NCBI GenBank assembly: GCA_007844125.1
Contig: CM017572.1
Coordinates: forward strand, 21,311,407-21,375,406
Direction of reading: 5' to 3'
DNA: 64,000 bases
Origin: Sinonovacula constricta
Taxonomy: Eukaryota > Mollusca > Bivalvia > Cardiida > Solecurtidae
In this document: positions 1-12,900 of the stretch, piece after piece
Layout of the letters: every line of letters starts with the position of its first letter
Numbering within the stretch: the first letter of the stretch is position 1
Program-made: the position numbers and the translations under genes
The notes under the pieces: model-generated
The model's input: only the letters and a program-made list of their open reading frames with translations
Databases searched by the model: none
What the model was told of the DNA's origin: nothing

Positions 1-99
1 AATTTCTGCATATGCATGTATAGAAGATCAATAATAAGACTCACGTTTAGAATAATCCGTTATGGATAATGATTAAAATGAAATGTATGCATGTTTAAG

Positions 100-343
100 G
101 TCCGTATTCACCAACTATTCTTAAGTAAGAAATGCCCAAGTCATGGATTTCAATCAAGAATATATTCATTATGTATTTAGCTACATGTCTGTATTTTTGC
201 ATGACACTTTAACTTTGCCACTTTCAGCTTAAGATCACATTGAAACTTAATAAATAAGCTTATTTTTGTTGGTATGAAAAATGATTTTCGGGCTTAAGTC
301 ATGACTTAGGCTTTAGAATGGCTGGCGAATTTGGACCTAAGTC
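100..343. mobile_element. MITE-like element of family H with terminal inverted repeats
   Basis: The left end starts AGGTCCGTATTCACC and the right end, read in reverse complement, starts AGGTCCAAATTCGCC; similarity continues inward through ATTCTTAAG-like bases. No coding potential is seen. Related copies are at 8497-8692 and 16459-16774. Confidence 0.55.
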
Positions 344-850
344 CTCGATATTATGTCAATACATATATTACTACACCACGATATCATTGTAAAATACGTA
401 TACATTATTTTCGGGAAATGGACACGGTAAGATTTTTTTTGTCCCAACCTCTTTGACTATGTATACATTGCTCTTTATTTTATGTTTCTAGAAAAAAATC
501 GTTTAAACTAAGTCCTGGATATTTTTTATGATATTTTATTCAGGATTATTTAAATTACGTTGACGCCATGACACGTTGGTTATAAAATGACGTCATCAGG
601 TTTTTCGTAAAATTGTAAATGATAGTGTACTAACAATAGAGGATTATTAGAAGTAGATAATATAATGCGTGTATTAAATATAAACAGAACATAATTTGTA
701 GAAAGAAAAACATACACAAACTATAGTGTATGATGCATAGTAAACGATCGAAGAGATATAGAAATAAGGCTTAATGTTCAATAAATACTGAACAAAACTT
801 GAGTATTAAGACCATTTAGTATTAATGTCTCTAGTTTGTGTGTCCAGAAA
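344..850. other. AT-rich non-coding stretch
   Basis: I see no gene or repeat family member here, only AT-rich sequence with short homopolymers. Confidence 0.5.
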
Positions 851-1092
851 TGTTTGTTTATTGGGTTTATCGTCCCACCATCAGTATATCAGTTATCTGG
901 AGACGGTGTCCACTTGAAACAGACATAGCGCTGCCTTCACTGTGCATAGCATGCCGTGAACAACTGGCATGATTAACCTGACACCGGGCTAACCAATCGT
1001 GGAACTACCCTTATATTTGCTTGAGCTTAGCAAGAGAGCTATACCACTACCATTTTTAACGACTTTGTTATGTCGCGATCCGGAGATCCAGA
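851..1092 (-). mobile_element. SINE D copy
   Basis: It shares the block ATCTGGAGACGGTGTCCACT, the phrase CTGCCTTCACTGTG and the downstream CCACTACCATTTTTAACGAC with copies at 23411, 38740 and 61227. The complete copy at 38740 shows that the tRNA-like head is at the right end, so the element is on the - strand. Here the head is truncated. Confidence 0.75.
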
Positions 1093-2414
1093 AATGTTCC
1101 TTTAATAGACGACACCTGTCATTAGTGACATAATACATTGGTTAAAATGAGAAATGTTTAAGTGAATGATCGTTTTTTCATTAGTATTGTTTATCTCTAT
1201 AATTTAAACTTTTAACAGAGTTGTTCGTCAAATTATTGACACCAAAATTGCATATTTGTGTATGCTGACCACACGTTAACAAAAGGACATTTCGTAACAA
1301 AAATATTTAATGTAATACTTGCATCAAATTTCAGTATGACATTATAGAAAGAAAAATACACATTTTCCAGGTAATGTGTCAATTTTATCATTTTTTTAAC
1401 ATAAGAATGGAAAAAAATCTTCTTATTAAGTTGTAATTATAGAAACTTTAATATGAGACATTATTCTACAACATTTATTTACAGGGAAAATAAACATACA
1501 TGTATATTTTAACTTGGGCTATCCTTGTTTACGAACTGTCGAAACTGCTTATTGAAACTTACATCAGGGGAATATATATTTTGTAAGATAATATTATAGG
1601 ATATTTCCTTTTTCATCATTATTTTTCTGCGATTTTCTCATCTCATGCACAAGAATCTTTTCTAGCGAGAAACGTGCGAACGCCTAGTATCGTAATTGGA
1701 TCAAAATCCTCGCCGAAGGTCCGACGAGCACTGAGCGCTTGTGAAACTAATTTTGTTATCACCAAAATTAGGAATTTTTAGTTGAATTACAAAGCGCGTA
1801 AATCTAAGCAAGACCGTCTATTTGAAATAGGTCGTGTGTTATGAAGTCGATTCTGGAGACGCCGACTGAAGCAAGGCGGCATTACGGCGGTAGGCTGTGA
1901 AAAATTTATGTTCAAAACGAAACAAGATAGCGAGAATTATTATGTGCACTTCGACGGACTGCCTTAAATTCACTGCAAATATGGGAACGTTATATGCCAC
2001 AGCGGACTCCAATTTACGATAGTCCTCGAGAAATTATGCCCCGAAAAGATGAAAACTGATTAAGAAAATCTACCGAATTCAACACCTGTGCGAAAGAAAA
2101 GAAATGAGTATTCGATGTCATATTATTGCGCGCATGTGAAATGTAACATAATATGCACTGAAGTGGGTAGATTTCATAAATTATTTTGCTGTCATTTGGA
2201 GGAAGAACAAAATTTTTTACTTTGTAATACATAAAGTGAATATAATCAAATTGTACAGAGTCGTTATTTTTGCTTTGGGGATTTGGTAGATCGTGCTTGG
2301 AGATTTGAGAAGATGAAGCCCGTTATTGCGTCAAAAACTGTTTCTAGAGAACGCATTATTAAGGAATGTCTTTGGCGATGTTTGTCTTGTTATATAATTA
2401 CTTTGTTTTAAAAT
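1093..2414. other. Upstream region of Lhx3/4, with a G+C-richer island at about 1650-2010
   Basis: Most of the stretch is AT-rich. From about 1650 to 2010 the sequence is more balanced in composition and unlike the repeat families in the window, which would fit a promoter, an unseen exon or an enhancer. I could not find a convincing first coding exon of Lhx3/4 here. Confidence 0.3.
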
Positions 2415-2533
2415 ACATGGCAGCGGCCAAATATGGTCATTATGCCGAAGTCCAGCTGTTTTGATGGAGGAAGACCTAGGACAAATGACTTGCTAGAACC
2501 ACCGGCGCACCGAAGGTCAGATTGAAGACCTTC
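2415..2533 (-). mobile_element. SINE A fragment (3' part)
   Basis: In reverse complement it reads through the SINE A body: GAAGACC, CACCGGTGG-type bases, then TGGAGGAAGAC and the ATGATCAT-like end. The tRNA-like head is missing. Confidence 0.65.
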
Positions 2534-3472
2534 CTGCTGTAGAAGCCATATTGCTCTTATTTTAAATAATACTTATTCAATAATAATGCCATATGTAACA
2601 TATGTTACAACAAAACAAAAAAAAGTCGGGAGAACAACTTATGTAAACCCTTTCCTAGACGGGTATTACCGTACATTGAGTTATTTATGAAACATAGCTA
2701 CGGAAATGTGCAATAATATGTACAAGTCAAGTATTTTACCTTTTGATGCCTCGAAAAAAAAGGAAAAATAACGAAGTCGAAGAACAGATGTATATAGTTA
2801 TATATACTGCCTCTGAGCACAGAACGAGTATTCATTTAGAAAGACCCATTGGTAACAAAGGTACTAGTTAGTCATTTGCAAGTTTAGCATCGCACCATGT
2901 ACCGTAAATTTTAATTAAAATCCATTTTTACTAAAAACCGCTGAATGTTGGTTAGGTGATAAACAGAATCCATCATCCGTGTTCATTTCTGAATATGTCA
3001 GACTTGCGGTTTCGTATCGTTTTATCTAGCTCGTTGAATATTTTCTGTATTCAATTATGTTTTTTTTTAATTAACACCCATGTCAGACCCTATATGTATC
3101 CTTCACAAACGTCCATCATTTTCATGCTACTACAAGTGACAGCTTCAATATTTTGTGCAAATGTGTGTTTTAAAAGCAACTTGAAACAAGGCCACGTTAA
3201 ATCTCATATTTTAAAATATTTAAATATTGAAATAAAAACAACCCGATTACAGCGATACTGCCCATAAAAGGAATCCAAAACATCTGTAAGCCAATAACAA
3301 CATCACGTTAAGATAAAGGACTACCTGCCCTGACAACAAAGAACCACGCCATTCGACAAAATGGGACATAAATCCAATTGCAAGGAAACTACTTCTCAAC
3401 AAAATTAAGCATGAACTAAAATGCAGTTTAATAAAAGATAAAATACTAACAACATAGATCGAGCTCGTCGAG
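2534..3472. other. AT-rich non-coding stretch before the LIM1 exon
   Basis: Short open frames exist but none resembles a protein family. A small palindrome (ATATGTAACATATGTTAC) is at about 2590. Confidence 0.4.
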
Positions 3473-3588
3473 TTCAGCCACCAGCCCGAATTGCGCGGGT
3501 CTGTGCTTGTAATTAAAACTACATGTTGTTTACTTATGACAGCGGCCATGACTTTGTTCAGCTGTCATCCCGAAATGTGCGGGATGCG
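3473..3588 (+). repeat. Two degraded copies of the LIM1 exon acceptor edge
   Basis: Positions 3473-3500 and 3557-3588 each begin with TTCAG and resemble 3733-3764, the start of the LIM1 exon. The second copy matches 28 of 32 bases and still codes VIPKCAGCV in the right frame before a stop. The first matches about 23 of 28 bases and codes SPNCAG. After roughly 30 bp the similarity fades. They look like failed partial exon duplications. Confidence 0.6.
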
Positions 3589-3737
3589 TGTTTACGTCAT
3601 GCAAGCTAACCTGGATAATGGATTGCTGCTAATGATCAAAACCTTACTTTTAAAGGACACTTCCTCAGAAAATGCAGTAATAAGACAGTACATGATAATC
3701 TTACGACCACATACTAACAACGCCCTCTCTATTTCAG

Positions 3738-3912
3738 CAGCCATCCCGAAGTGCGCGGGATGCGGGGAACCCATCTTGGACCGGTTTATTTTGAAGGTGC
3801 TAGATCGGTGTTGGCACTCACGCTGTCTCAAGTGCGCCGACTGTCACGCCCAACTCACAGACAAATGCTTTTCCAAAGGCGACCACGTCTACTGCAAGGA
3901 TGATTTCTTTAG
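3738..3912 (+). CDS. LHX3/4: Lhx3/4 exon encoding LIM domain 1
   Basis: The exon begins after TTCAG, within a tandem acceptor (CAGCAG), so the junction may fall at 3738 or 3741; both keep phase 1. It codes [16 protein letters not shown] and the full set of LIM1 zinc ligands (C5, C8, H26, C29, C32, C35, C52, D55 or D54), ending with AG before the donor GTAGGC. Two degraded copies of its 5' edge lie just upstream at 3473 and 3557. The same frame stays open back to an ATG at 3491, but the extra 80-odd residues look like translated intron. Confidence 0.93.
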
Positions 3913-6900
3913 GTAGGCCTCTTAAGCAAATTTTACTTTCTAAATTTGACATGGTAATAAAACAATTATCATAACATTTCATCACTGTCGCTAAAAAAAG
4001 GCGATTGTAATTTTCATTTTATTTACCAAGAGATAATGCAACTAGGTGTAGTATTTTTTCATCTGTTTTGGGCAGGTTATAAAAGTGAAGGTAGGAATGC
4101 TTCTAATTCAAGGGAGCGTCATCACTATTGCTGATGCTATCTCGTGATGTCCGTGTAAGTAGGGTTATCAGTGAATGTCAGAGACTCAGAACTACAGACA
4201 CCGACCAATTACAGTCAAATTTGCTAATTGAAACACTTTAATGATAACATTAATTGTATATATAAATAAACCAATTATTTTACTAATAGGGAGTGCACAT
4301 ACATGAAAATGAATTGACAGGACCTTGAGCATGCAGTAACAACAATATATGGTGAAGTTGTATAAAATAACAAAGACACCCAGCTTCATTGAAGGTCTTA
4401 GAATGGTTCCGGCAATGTCAGTTTTCACCGTAATATTGATGATTTTTTTTTTTTAATTCATTTTTACTTTTTGTTGTTAAAATTATTTTTGGCGTAGTGG
4501 GTAGTGGGTAGTGGGGAGGGGGGGGGGTGCGGTGCGGTGGCGCGGTGATCGATGTTGTTGTTTTTGTCAGTAAACATCTGTTTTATTCTTTTAGGCATTT
4601 TTTTTTACCCTAATATTGTAATTTTATAAATTATGATACAAACTGGTCATTTCCATTGTGTATTACACATTGTGTAAACACGAAATATTTTCACGATCAA
4701 TAATAAAACAAAATGTGTGAAATGATTAATAATAAAATATAAGTTGATCATGGCGATTTTTAACTTTGCGGCAACTTTATGATGATTAAAGAGACAAATG
4801 TAACCATTATCTTATTAACATATTTTCACTTTCACTAATAAAAACTGTTTACTTAAAATTAAAATAAAATGTTTAAAAAATCACTATGGTTTAATTAAAA
4901 TAAGAACGCGTTTAATGAAGTGAAACAATCATGTGATAATAATAAAAGCCTTGACTAATCTACGGTCTTTTGATAAAGTGTTTCCTATAAAATTTCGCAT
5001 TTTATAGGCATTTTACATACATTATTAACCCCCATTAAAACCCACACACGTTCTTTCTTTTGCAACATGGAACGCTGAATTATTCACCAATCGCATTGTG
5101 TATATACATTCACATGTAAACGTGTTTATACTTAAATATAGAGTTTTGTACAACATAAAATACAGTCGTGATGCAAATTCAATTTCAAACCCATTTTCAG
5201 TACATTAAACTGCTAAAACGTATATAGCGTTATTGGTAGCACAATTAGTCTTTGAATGTCTCTAGGTCGTATTTGAAAATTTATTAACTTTCTCTTAATG
5301 TGCTAATTTTATTTTCAATAATGCTCGTAGTTAGAAAAGACATGTAGTTTAAGACAATTTACTATTTATTAATGTTGTTGGTGGTGGTAAATTTACTGAC
5401 ACAACAGTTTATACCTCTACGAGGACAATTAATTTTTGTATCACTAATCAGTAAAAAGGCAAGAGCCATTCTTTTTTTTTTAAACGATTGTTGGAAAAAT
5501 ATGTACGTAAATAAACTTTTATACCAGAAAAAAAAGTTTGTATATGTTATAGGAAAATACAAGGAAAAATGTATTTTAATCTTAATTTCATGCTCGGACT
5601 CATCTCCTACAAAGACTACCGCATCAACAAAAAATGTCTACACCGTTTAGAGGACATTTGACTTTTGTATCAGATAAAAAATCAAACTTTGGAGCCAACA
5701 AAACTGTCTTAGTCTTACGCCACTCCATCTGTAATTTGAAGCGCCACACTATGCACTGTACTTATCATTTTAGGGCCAGTTAGAGGTTAAAGCTTTAGGG
5801 AAAACATTTTCTTATTCGTGCACTTGTCTACCTTTGTCATGAAAAAAGCAACAATCAAAAAGGAGAAGAGAAAATATGTTTGAATACCCGTCCCGTGTGC
5901 ACACAGCTACAAACATCACCTAAAACCAAGGAGCTTCCCTATGCCCGTCAAAGTTAGATGGATCCATCAATTCCATACTCGGGAGCTTCAATTGATCGGA
6001 GTTTCACGTTTGCTAGACATGACGTGTTTTCTTGGTTTTATCTTTCCGACTTAAGACAGCGTGGTCGGGACGTGTTACAATTGCCTTTCATTAGACCGGC
6101 TAGATCGACCAGCCGGCCTATCTTGGCTAGAATTTGATATTCGTCTCCCCAGTGAACCATGAAGAAAGCACCGTCTTCAGTACCCTTACGTGACAAACTC
6201 TCGTTTTTACTTGACTTCTAACCAGGCTGTTTAAAGACTGTTTCACATGTGGAAGTTTTATGCTTGTTTCCTGGCGTCAGACATGTTTCCAGCCCGCCCG
6301 AGCAGTCTGTATGTTTTCGTTTAAGCCACATTTCTTATTGATTTACAACCATTACTACCAAAGAAAGCCACCAGGACCTTAAGTCCTTTGATGGAAATAA
6401 TATTGTCGACGCGAAGTCACCTTGTCTGAATCAAGCGTCTTTTATGATACAGACTATGTCGACACGATTTTGCATAGCCAACAGATGCCGTACTTTCATT
6501 TGGATAGCACGTTCGATTATTTGGGTTTATTTAAAATGGTATCGGCACTTTGTCTTGGATACATCAAAAATACTTTTAAATTCATAGTTTATTATTTTCA
6601 ATTTATAACACTTCAGCTTGTGTTAGAACTACACACGCACAAGTGTTTTAAACAATCAATTAGAAATAAAATACACACCTGCTAATACGTGTGCATTTAA
6701 ACGTTAAACTTTTTAGTATTTCATAAATAATTGCGCACAAAAACGCAAAACAAGGAAATGTTAGCCGGCAGTTATGTTAACGTGAGACATAGTTAAAATA
6801 TATACATGGTGTGTTGCATTCGTAGCTGGCAACGAGTCGATTAAAAACTGTCCAATGGTTACAGCCGGTCATTACGGTCGTGTCACAAGTTAACATCATT

Positions 6901-9900
6901 TGTTAATTACATTTCAACGTTTTCGTTTTGATGTGATTTATTTAAAAAAAAAACAACATCATAATAGTTTATTTGTATTTTTTAATTAAGTCGTTTTAGA
7001 ATGACTTAAATTAGTAGTTGAATAAATATCAATTGCCCATTATAAATACACACTATCTGGGTAAGATTTGAATGACAATTCTCAACTGTAGGTAACCTTA
7101 TCTGTAACAGGATTGGTTTAAAATAAAAGCGATTCAATCTCTTTAACTGTTGTGTTTTATCACATACGAAACATAAATGCACTCCAACGTAACACAAACA
7201 TTGCGGATCCGTAGGTTTTGTTAAAACACTTTAATCAGCTTAAGAAATATCAGGAGAGATTTTTTTCTTGAGACATTTACGAGATCGGGAAATTAAAGTC
7301 GATAGCGAGGGGAAAGTGGGGGCATATCATCTGAAAAATCTTCCCGAAATTCACCCATATTCTTTCCTTGTATCAAAATCAAACACTGTTTTTGTTTTCT
7401 CAGATGGGAATAGTGTGTGGGTTTTTTTTCCAATCATACTTAAAGCCCGACCCTCAAACTGTTTGTTCAGAGTACAAGAGGGAAAACAATTAACGGCCCG
7501 GAAAATCGTAACTTTTCTAAATCGTTTAATATTTTGTTGCTTTTAACATCCTTGCTATAAAATAGTCCCAAAAGTGTCAATCAAAGTTGTTTGGCAGCGT
7601 AAGATAACTTGCGATGATGGCGGTTGAGAGTGCTTTGCATGCTTTGCTTTGGCCCTGTTCAAACATTAGAGCAAGATACGGGAACCATCCAGAGCCGGCA
7701 GAGGGCGTTGCAATCAATCTGATGTGCCTCACGGAGTGATATACGGACGAACAACTCGTAAAAAGTAAACACTCCGCGCGGAGGAATCTAGGAAACCATA
7801 TTTTGCGATAAATGATTTCATATTGTAGCTCAGACATTCGTCACCGATTGGAAGCGTTGGATGACATAGAAATGAATTACATAGAGGATACGCAGAAGTA
7901 GTTTGTAATAAACGTAGCCATATTTTATAAAATAATAAAGAAAGTCGGCCAAACGGGCAACTTTTCTCAAGAACTAAACAAGACGCAATGTTGTTTGCGT
8001 ATGAAATGAAAGTAATATAAATACGTTTTCGTGGCCAAATAGTTTCATATTGTAACAACGACAATCGGCGCCGATTAAAAGCTGTTAATGGTATAAAAAA
8101 GCATTATATAGATGAGAATCAAAGAAATACATATTGTGCAAAAAGAAATTGGAAGAATAACCCATTTTAGTTGATACTGCTGTACGAATTTGACAATAAA
8201 TAAAAATTCGTTCTTGTCAAAAATGATTCCGTTGGATATCATAGGAATTCGTCAGCAAGCGATAAAAATGAAGATAGAGAAATCAGAGGAAATTTTATTT
8301 TTACTAGGAATAGCTGAATCCATAGGATAGAATAAGACGTGATGAAAAGTAAGGCTGTAAAAAGTATAGATTTAAAGTGTATGGGAATGGGAATACCTTC
8401 TTTGACACACATTATGTAAATAACAAAAATAATACTAAATCGGCGATGAACAATAATTACTAGTATACTAAATGATTGAGGCATTGAAATATTTATCTGG
8501 GGTCGTACTTATAACGAATCTTAAAGAAATCACTTAAACTCGCAACATTCCTAACAAACTTCTTAGATTCGTTGGTTTAATGAAACAAATTTATATATTT
8601 AAGAAAATATTGAGATTAATATAAATATTAATATTAAAAATTTGAGAAAATGTCTTAGATTAAGTCAGAAAACAACAACTACGATTCTTAAAATCAAGTA
8701 AACATCATATTAATAACATTTCAACGATTTCGTTTTGATGTGATTTCGAATATATTGTTGCTATCAACATCCTTGCTATAAAAATAGTCCCAAAAGTGTC
8801 AATCAAAGTTGTTTGCAAACAAATGAATGCGACCCCATGCGTTTCAAAAGTTGATTTAACAATTCTAGTAATTGTTCATATGAAATGGCCACCAAGTACA
8901 CGTTAGCTGACCGGTGTTGCGCTGGTGGTTCTACCCATACATGGGTCTTTCTCTACGGTAGGATTAATTACCGGACGGAGCCAGTATGATCATACTTATG
9001 CCCAATCGGAACACCTCGGATAATTCACGAATCATCCCTCGGATGTATGTAGGCAGTCGGATCACCTCGGCCATTTCCCTAAATGGGTCTCATTTTGTGA
9101 CAGAAGGTCAAAACATAGATGGCAGCAAAGATGACAGCTACGATGCCAGTTAAACTTTAATTTGTGGCTGCTTAAAATTTAAACCATCCAAGTTTAATTT
9201 ACAAAGCGCAGCAAACAAAACAGTGTCAAACGACGCCATTGCTTATGTTTTGATCGAACTACATTTTAGGCATATTCTTTCGACTTTCGGCGAACAAAAC
9301 GATCGTGATTTCTTTAAGTATCATTGCACCAGATACATCCGAGGGATGATTGTCCCGAGGACGGAATTACCCGAGAAGTTCCGGCTGACTATGATGTAAA
9401 AAAACTGCAAAAATGTAACGATTTAAAACGACAGGAGAAAATTGCATTTCTATTTGGCTATTATTAATACTGTTTATAAATTAAAAAAAAAATGCCAACA
9501 AAATATATACACCTGTAAACGTATAAAAATAGCAAATAGTGGCACATATTCGAAATATGAGACTATTTTTCTGTTTGCTGTTAGGTGTAGACTGAAACTG
9601 ACACCTTCAAAGGAAAGCCCTTTTTTCATATGCATGTACGTACAGAGCAAAACCTTTTTTGACGAAAAGCAAAATTACAATAAAAACATTTTATCATACT
9701 GCCTTGGATAAAACTAGAAAGGTTGAATAGATGAATATAATACAAACACACAACACAAATACCAGTGGATAATTGCGAATGGTGTGGTATATTGTCTTAG
9801 TAGAAACACACAAAAATCATTTATTCATGGACTCTGTACATAGCTCGTTACGCTAAACACTATTGCCTTTTTGAAGATCTCGTCTCTCTTGTCACGTGGT

Positions 9901-12900
9901 CGTCCTTTTTTGAGTATGCATACATGTACACTTGTTAAATGTTTATATATTTTTATATAATTTTCTTTATATTTGTTGAACATTTCCTTACAATCTAAAA
10001 TTTCAATATGCATACTTGAATTATTAATTAAATGAACAAAAATAAAATGTTTATTTTTCTATATATCGTTCAGACATTTCGAGGACGATACAGAATGTCA
10101 ACGTGCACATTTTGACATAGTTCAAATATGTAAACTTTCCTCAATATATTTTTTCAGACATTTCGGGACAAAGTGCGCGGGTTGTGAAAAGGGCATACCG
10201 CCGACCGAGGTGGTACGCCGGGCCCAGGATAATGTTTACCATTTGGAGTGCTTCGCATGTCTGATGTGTAGCCGTCAGCTAAACACAGGGGATGAGTTCT
10301 ATCTTATGGAAGACAGAAAACTTGTCTGCAAGTCGGATTACGAGGCAGCAAAGGCTAGGGGCGATTGTGAGTATGATCTTTCGTAATTTGTTGATAGTAT
10401 TTTCTTCATATATTCGCGGCATTTAATCAACGTCATGTCAACATGATAGTTAGCATAAAGCCCCAACCCAACATTTGCAACAACACGGTCACGTACGATG
10501 TCGACGACATGAGCGGAATTGATATTATGTCGAAATAAGGCTGTATTTGTTTCGTTTGATTCTATAAACTATACCCATAAAACTTATTATACGTAGAGGT
10601 GCAACAATAATGTCATGGTATGTTATTTGTTAAAACAATTTAACAGCAACATTAACAATTAAACAACAAAGCATGTGAAAGTTGGCTGTAATTTTCAGTT
10701 TAAAATAACTCATACGCTTCAGTCCTATATCAATAGAATTACTTGTGCTGAATTTAATTTCATTTTATTCACTTTCAGTTATTTACATAAATAGTTTTCT
10801 CGGAAATTAATTACAATTGTGACGTAAACCGTACTTTAAAAGCATTGTCGTTTTTTTTTTACAATCATTTTAAGCGTCATTTATAGTTGTGTCCGCGTTT
10901 ATTCACGTGTTATTTTATATACTTGAACAAACTGGGATGGCTGGACAAACTGGGCTGGAACTGCTAAAATAGGTGTCACTATTAGGTCATCTTATTCTTT
11001 AAAATATAACTCACACCAACCGGACTACACATGGACGGATGTTCCACCCACCCCACCCCAACCAGGTAAAAGAGAAGAAATGCGAAAACACATACATGTA
11101 AGCTTTAAAATACTAAGCTTTGAAAGTAAATTTTGTCTATCGACTTTTATATATATATATATACTGTATTCACTGCGATAACGTCGAATGGATCTTGGAT
11201 TATTCTTTACAAGATATATTCTTCTTTAAGATCTATATTTATTGTAGTTTATCTATATTTTATTTCAATTCTATCTTTTCAATTTTCATCCCCTAAAAAA
11301 TGGAAGACATTCCACAACTTTTCCTGAAAATAATATTCATAACAAACTGTTTCTAGAGATGCATTGTGAGAACAGATTTCTCGCTATCCGCCCCGCGATC
11401 TGTTTTCACTTTTCTCGACCGTCGTTAAAGATCAAATTTAATCTCGCCAGTGTTTTGAAAGAAGGCGCGTGTCCAGGATACGGTCGTAATGGAGCCTTGG
11501 CCACGTGACTGACATGAAGCCGCAGTGTGAAAGCTGGCTTAAAGTGAGAATTTATGACGCGTTTTAATATTTCTCGGATTGCGTATATCAAACCTGAAGC
11601 CCTTCTGTCATTAGGTTCTCGGCGATGTTTAGAGATATTTGATCCAGCGCCGTACGCCAGGTGTCCTGTTCCGTAATAAACGTGAGAAAAAGCCGCTTCC
11701 AGAGTCGATTTCAGTCGTGACAATTCAAGCCGCTAACTCGTAGTTGATAAAATTCAGTTTTAACACTCATAGATACTCATTTAGGCAATATGTGTAAAGT
11801 AATCGGATACTAAAATCAGACATAGCTTCAGGGTTGTGTTGGTCTTAAGTTTGTTTTGTTGGTGGTGTCATTTTCCTTGGCCCATATGTTCAGGCTAAAG
11901 TGTACATACCTTCGGATATCACTAATAGGTATCTATAATTTAATATTACAAATAGTTGTATAACAATTTTAGGACCCCGTCAGTGCAAAACAAATTGGTT
12001 GTATAATAATTAAAATAATGGATTGTGCGCTTTTCATCTATAACATATTACATACCAATATATGATAAATTTCTGACAAATGAGAATTGCAACATATTCC
12101 AAACCCTGAAAAGGCACAGGACAAAGGCATTCACATGCAAGCCAAATGTGAATTTGAACAAATCTGTGATGAGTCATTTAATAAAAAAGATCCAACCAAA
12201 CATTAACCGCCACAGTCGGTAGGCATTTGTTTACGTAGTTCTCAAGCACCGGCTTTAATAAATATTGTGTCAATTATTAAAAATGCACGCGTATATGAAC
12301 AGCTTAATGATACTAGCAACTTCAGCAACTTTTCAGAATCGGTTACCTTCAAATGGTGGGTGCTCATGGAATTTCGGTCTGAGGTGAACTATTTTATGCA
12401 AACTAACACAATGTTAAAACAATACAACACAAATTCAATGTGTTTGTTTGTTTTTGTTTTGTTGTTGTTTGCTTAAGCATTCTGTATCCGTACTCATGTA
12501 CAGACGTGAAACAACGATAAAATCTTTTGCCCGAAGACACTATCAAAAGCGAAAAGTTTACACCAAACTAAGACATAACACAAATAAGCAAACATCTGAA
12601 ACACCTGGTCACAGAAAGTCAACTTTGATTATTTTTTCTTCATTTTTTGTGTGTGTTTAACATCAGAACTTTGCGGAACCGCAATGAATAAGGGATAGAA
12701 ATAGTATGACTGGTCACGTAATTATATGTGAACATGCGGTCATTAAAAGATGGCTTTGTTTTTAAGTCGGACTACAAAGCCATATTTTTAATGACCGCAT
12801 GTTAACATATAATGTCTTTTCAATTTTTCCTTCAAACTTAACAAAAGTGAAATAAAAATGATAAAATATTCGAATCCCAAAATCTAGCGACTTGATATTT

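Larger units (their letters stand above)
6887..8812 (+). repeat. Composite direct duplication split in one copy
   Basis: The block 8697-8812 reads continuously as AACATTTCAACG, CGTTTTGATGTGATTT, then AACATCCTTGCTATAAA and GTGTCAATCAAAGTTGTTTG. The first part recurs at 6887-6944 and the second at 7522-7597, so the left copy is interrupted by about 580 bp. Confidence 0.65.
3913..10157 (+). other. Lhx3/4 intron between LIM1 and LIM2 exons
   Basis: This 6.2-kb intron holds a G-rich simple stretch at 4500-4545, a G+C-richer island at about 5930-6430, a composite duplication (6887-6944 plus 7522-7597 versus 8697-8812), weak 223-bp-spaced duplications at 7800-8150, a family H element at 8497-8692, a SINE A fragment at 8902-9000 and an inverted repeat at 9007-9384. 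No other gene is seen. Confidence 0.6.

Noticed and set aside
11406..11723. 105-codon frame on the - strand in the Lhx3/4 intron
   Set aside because: No family resemblance or flanking splice sites; the block is better described as a non-coding island.
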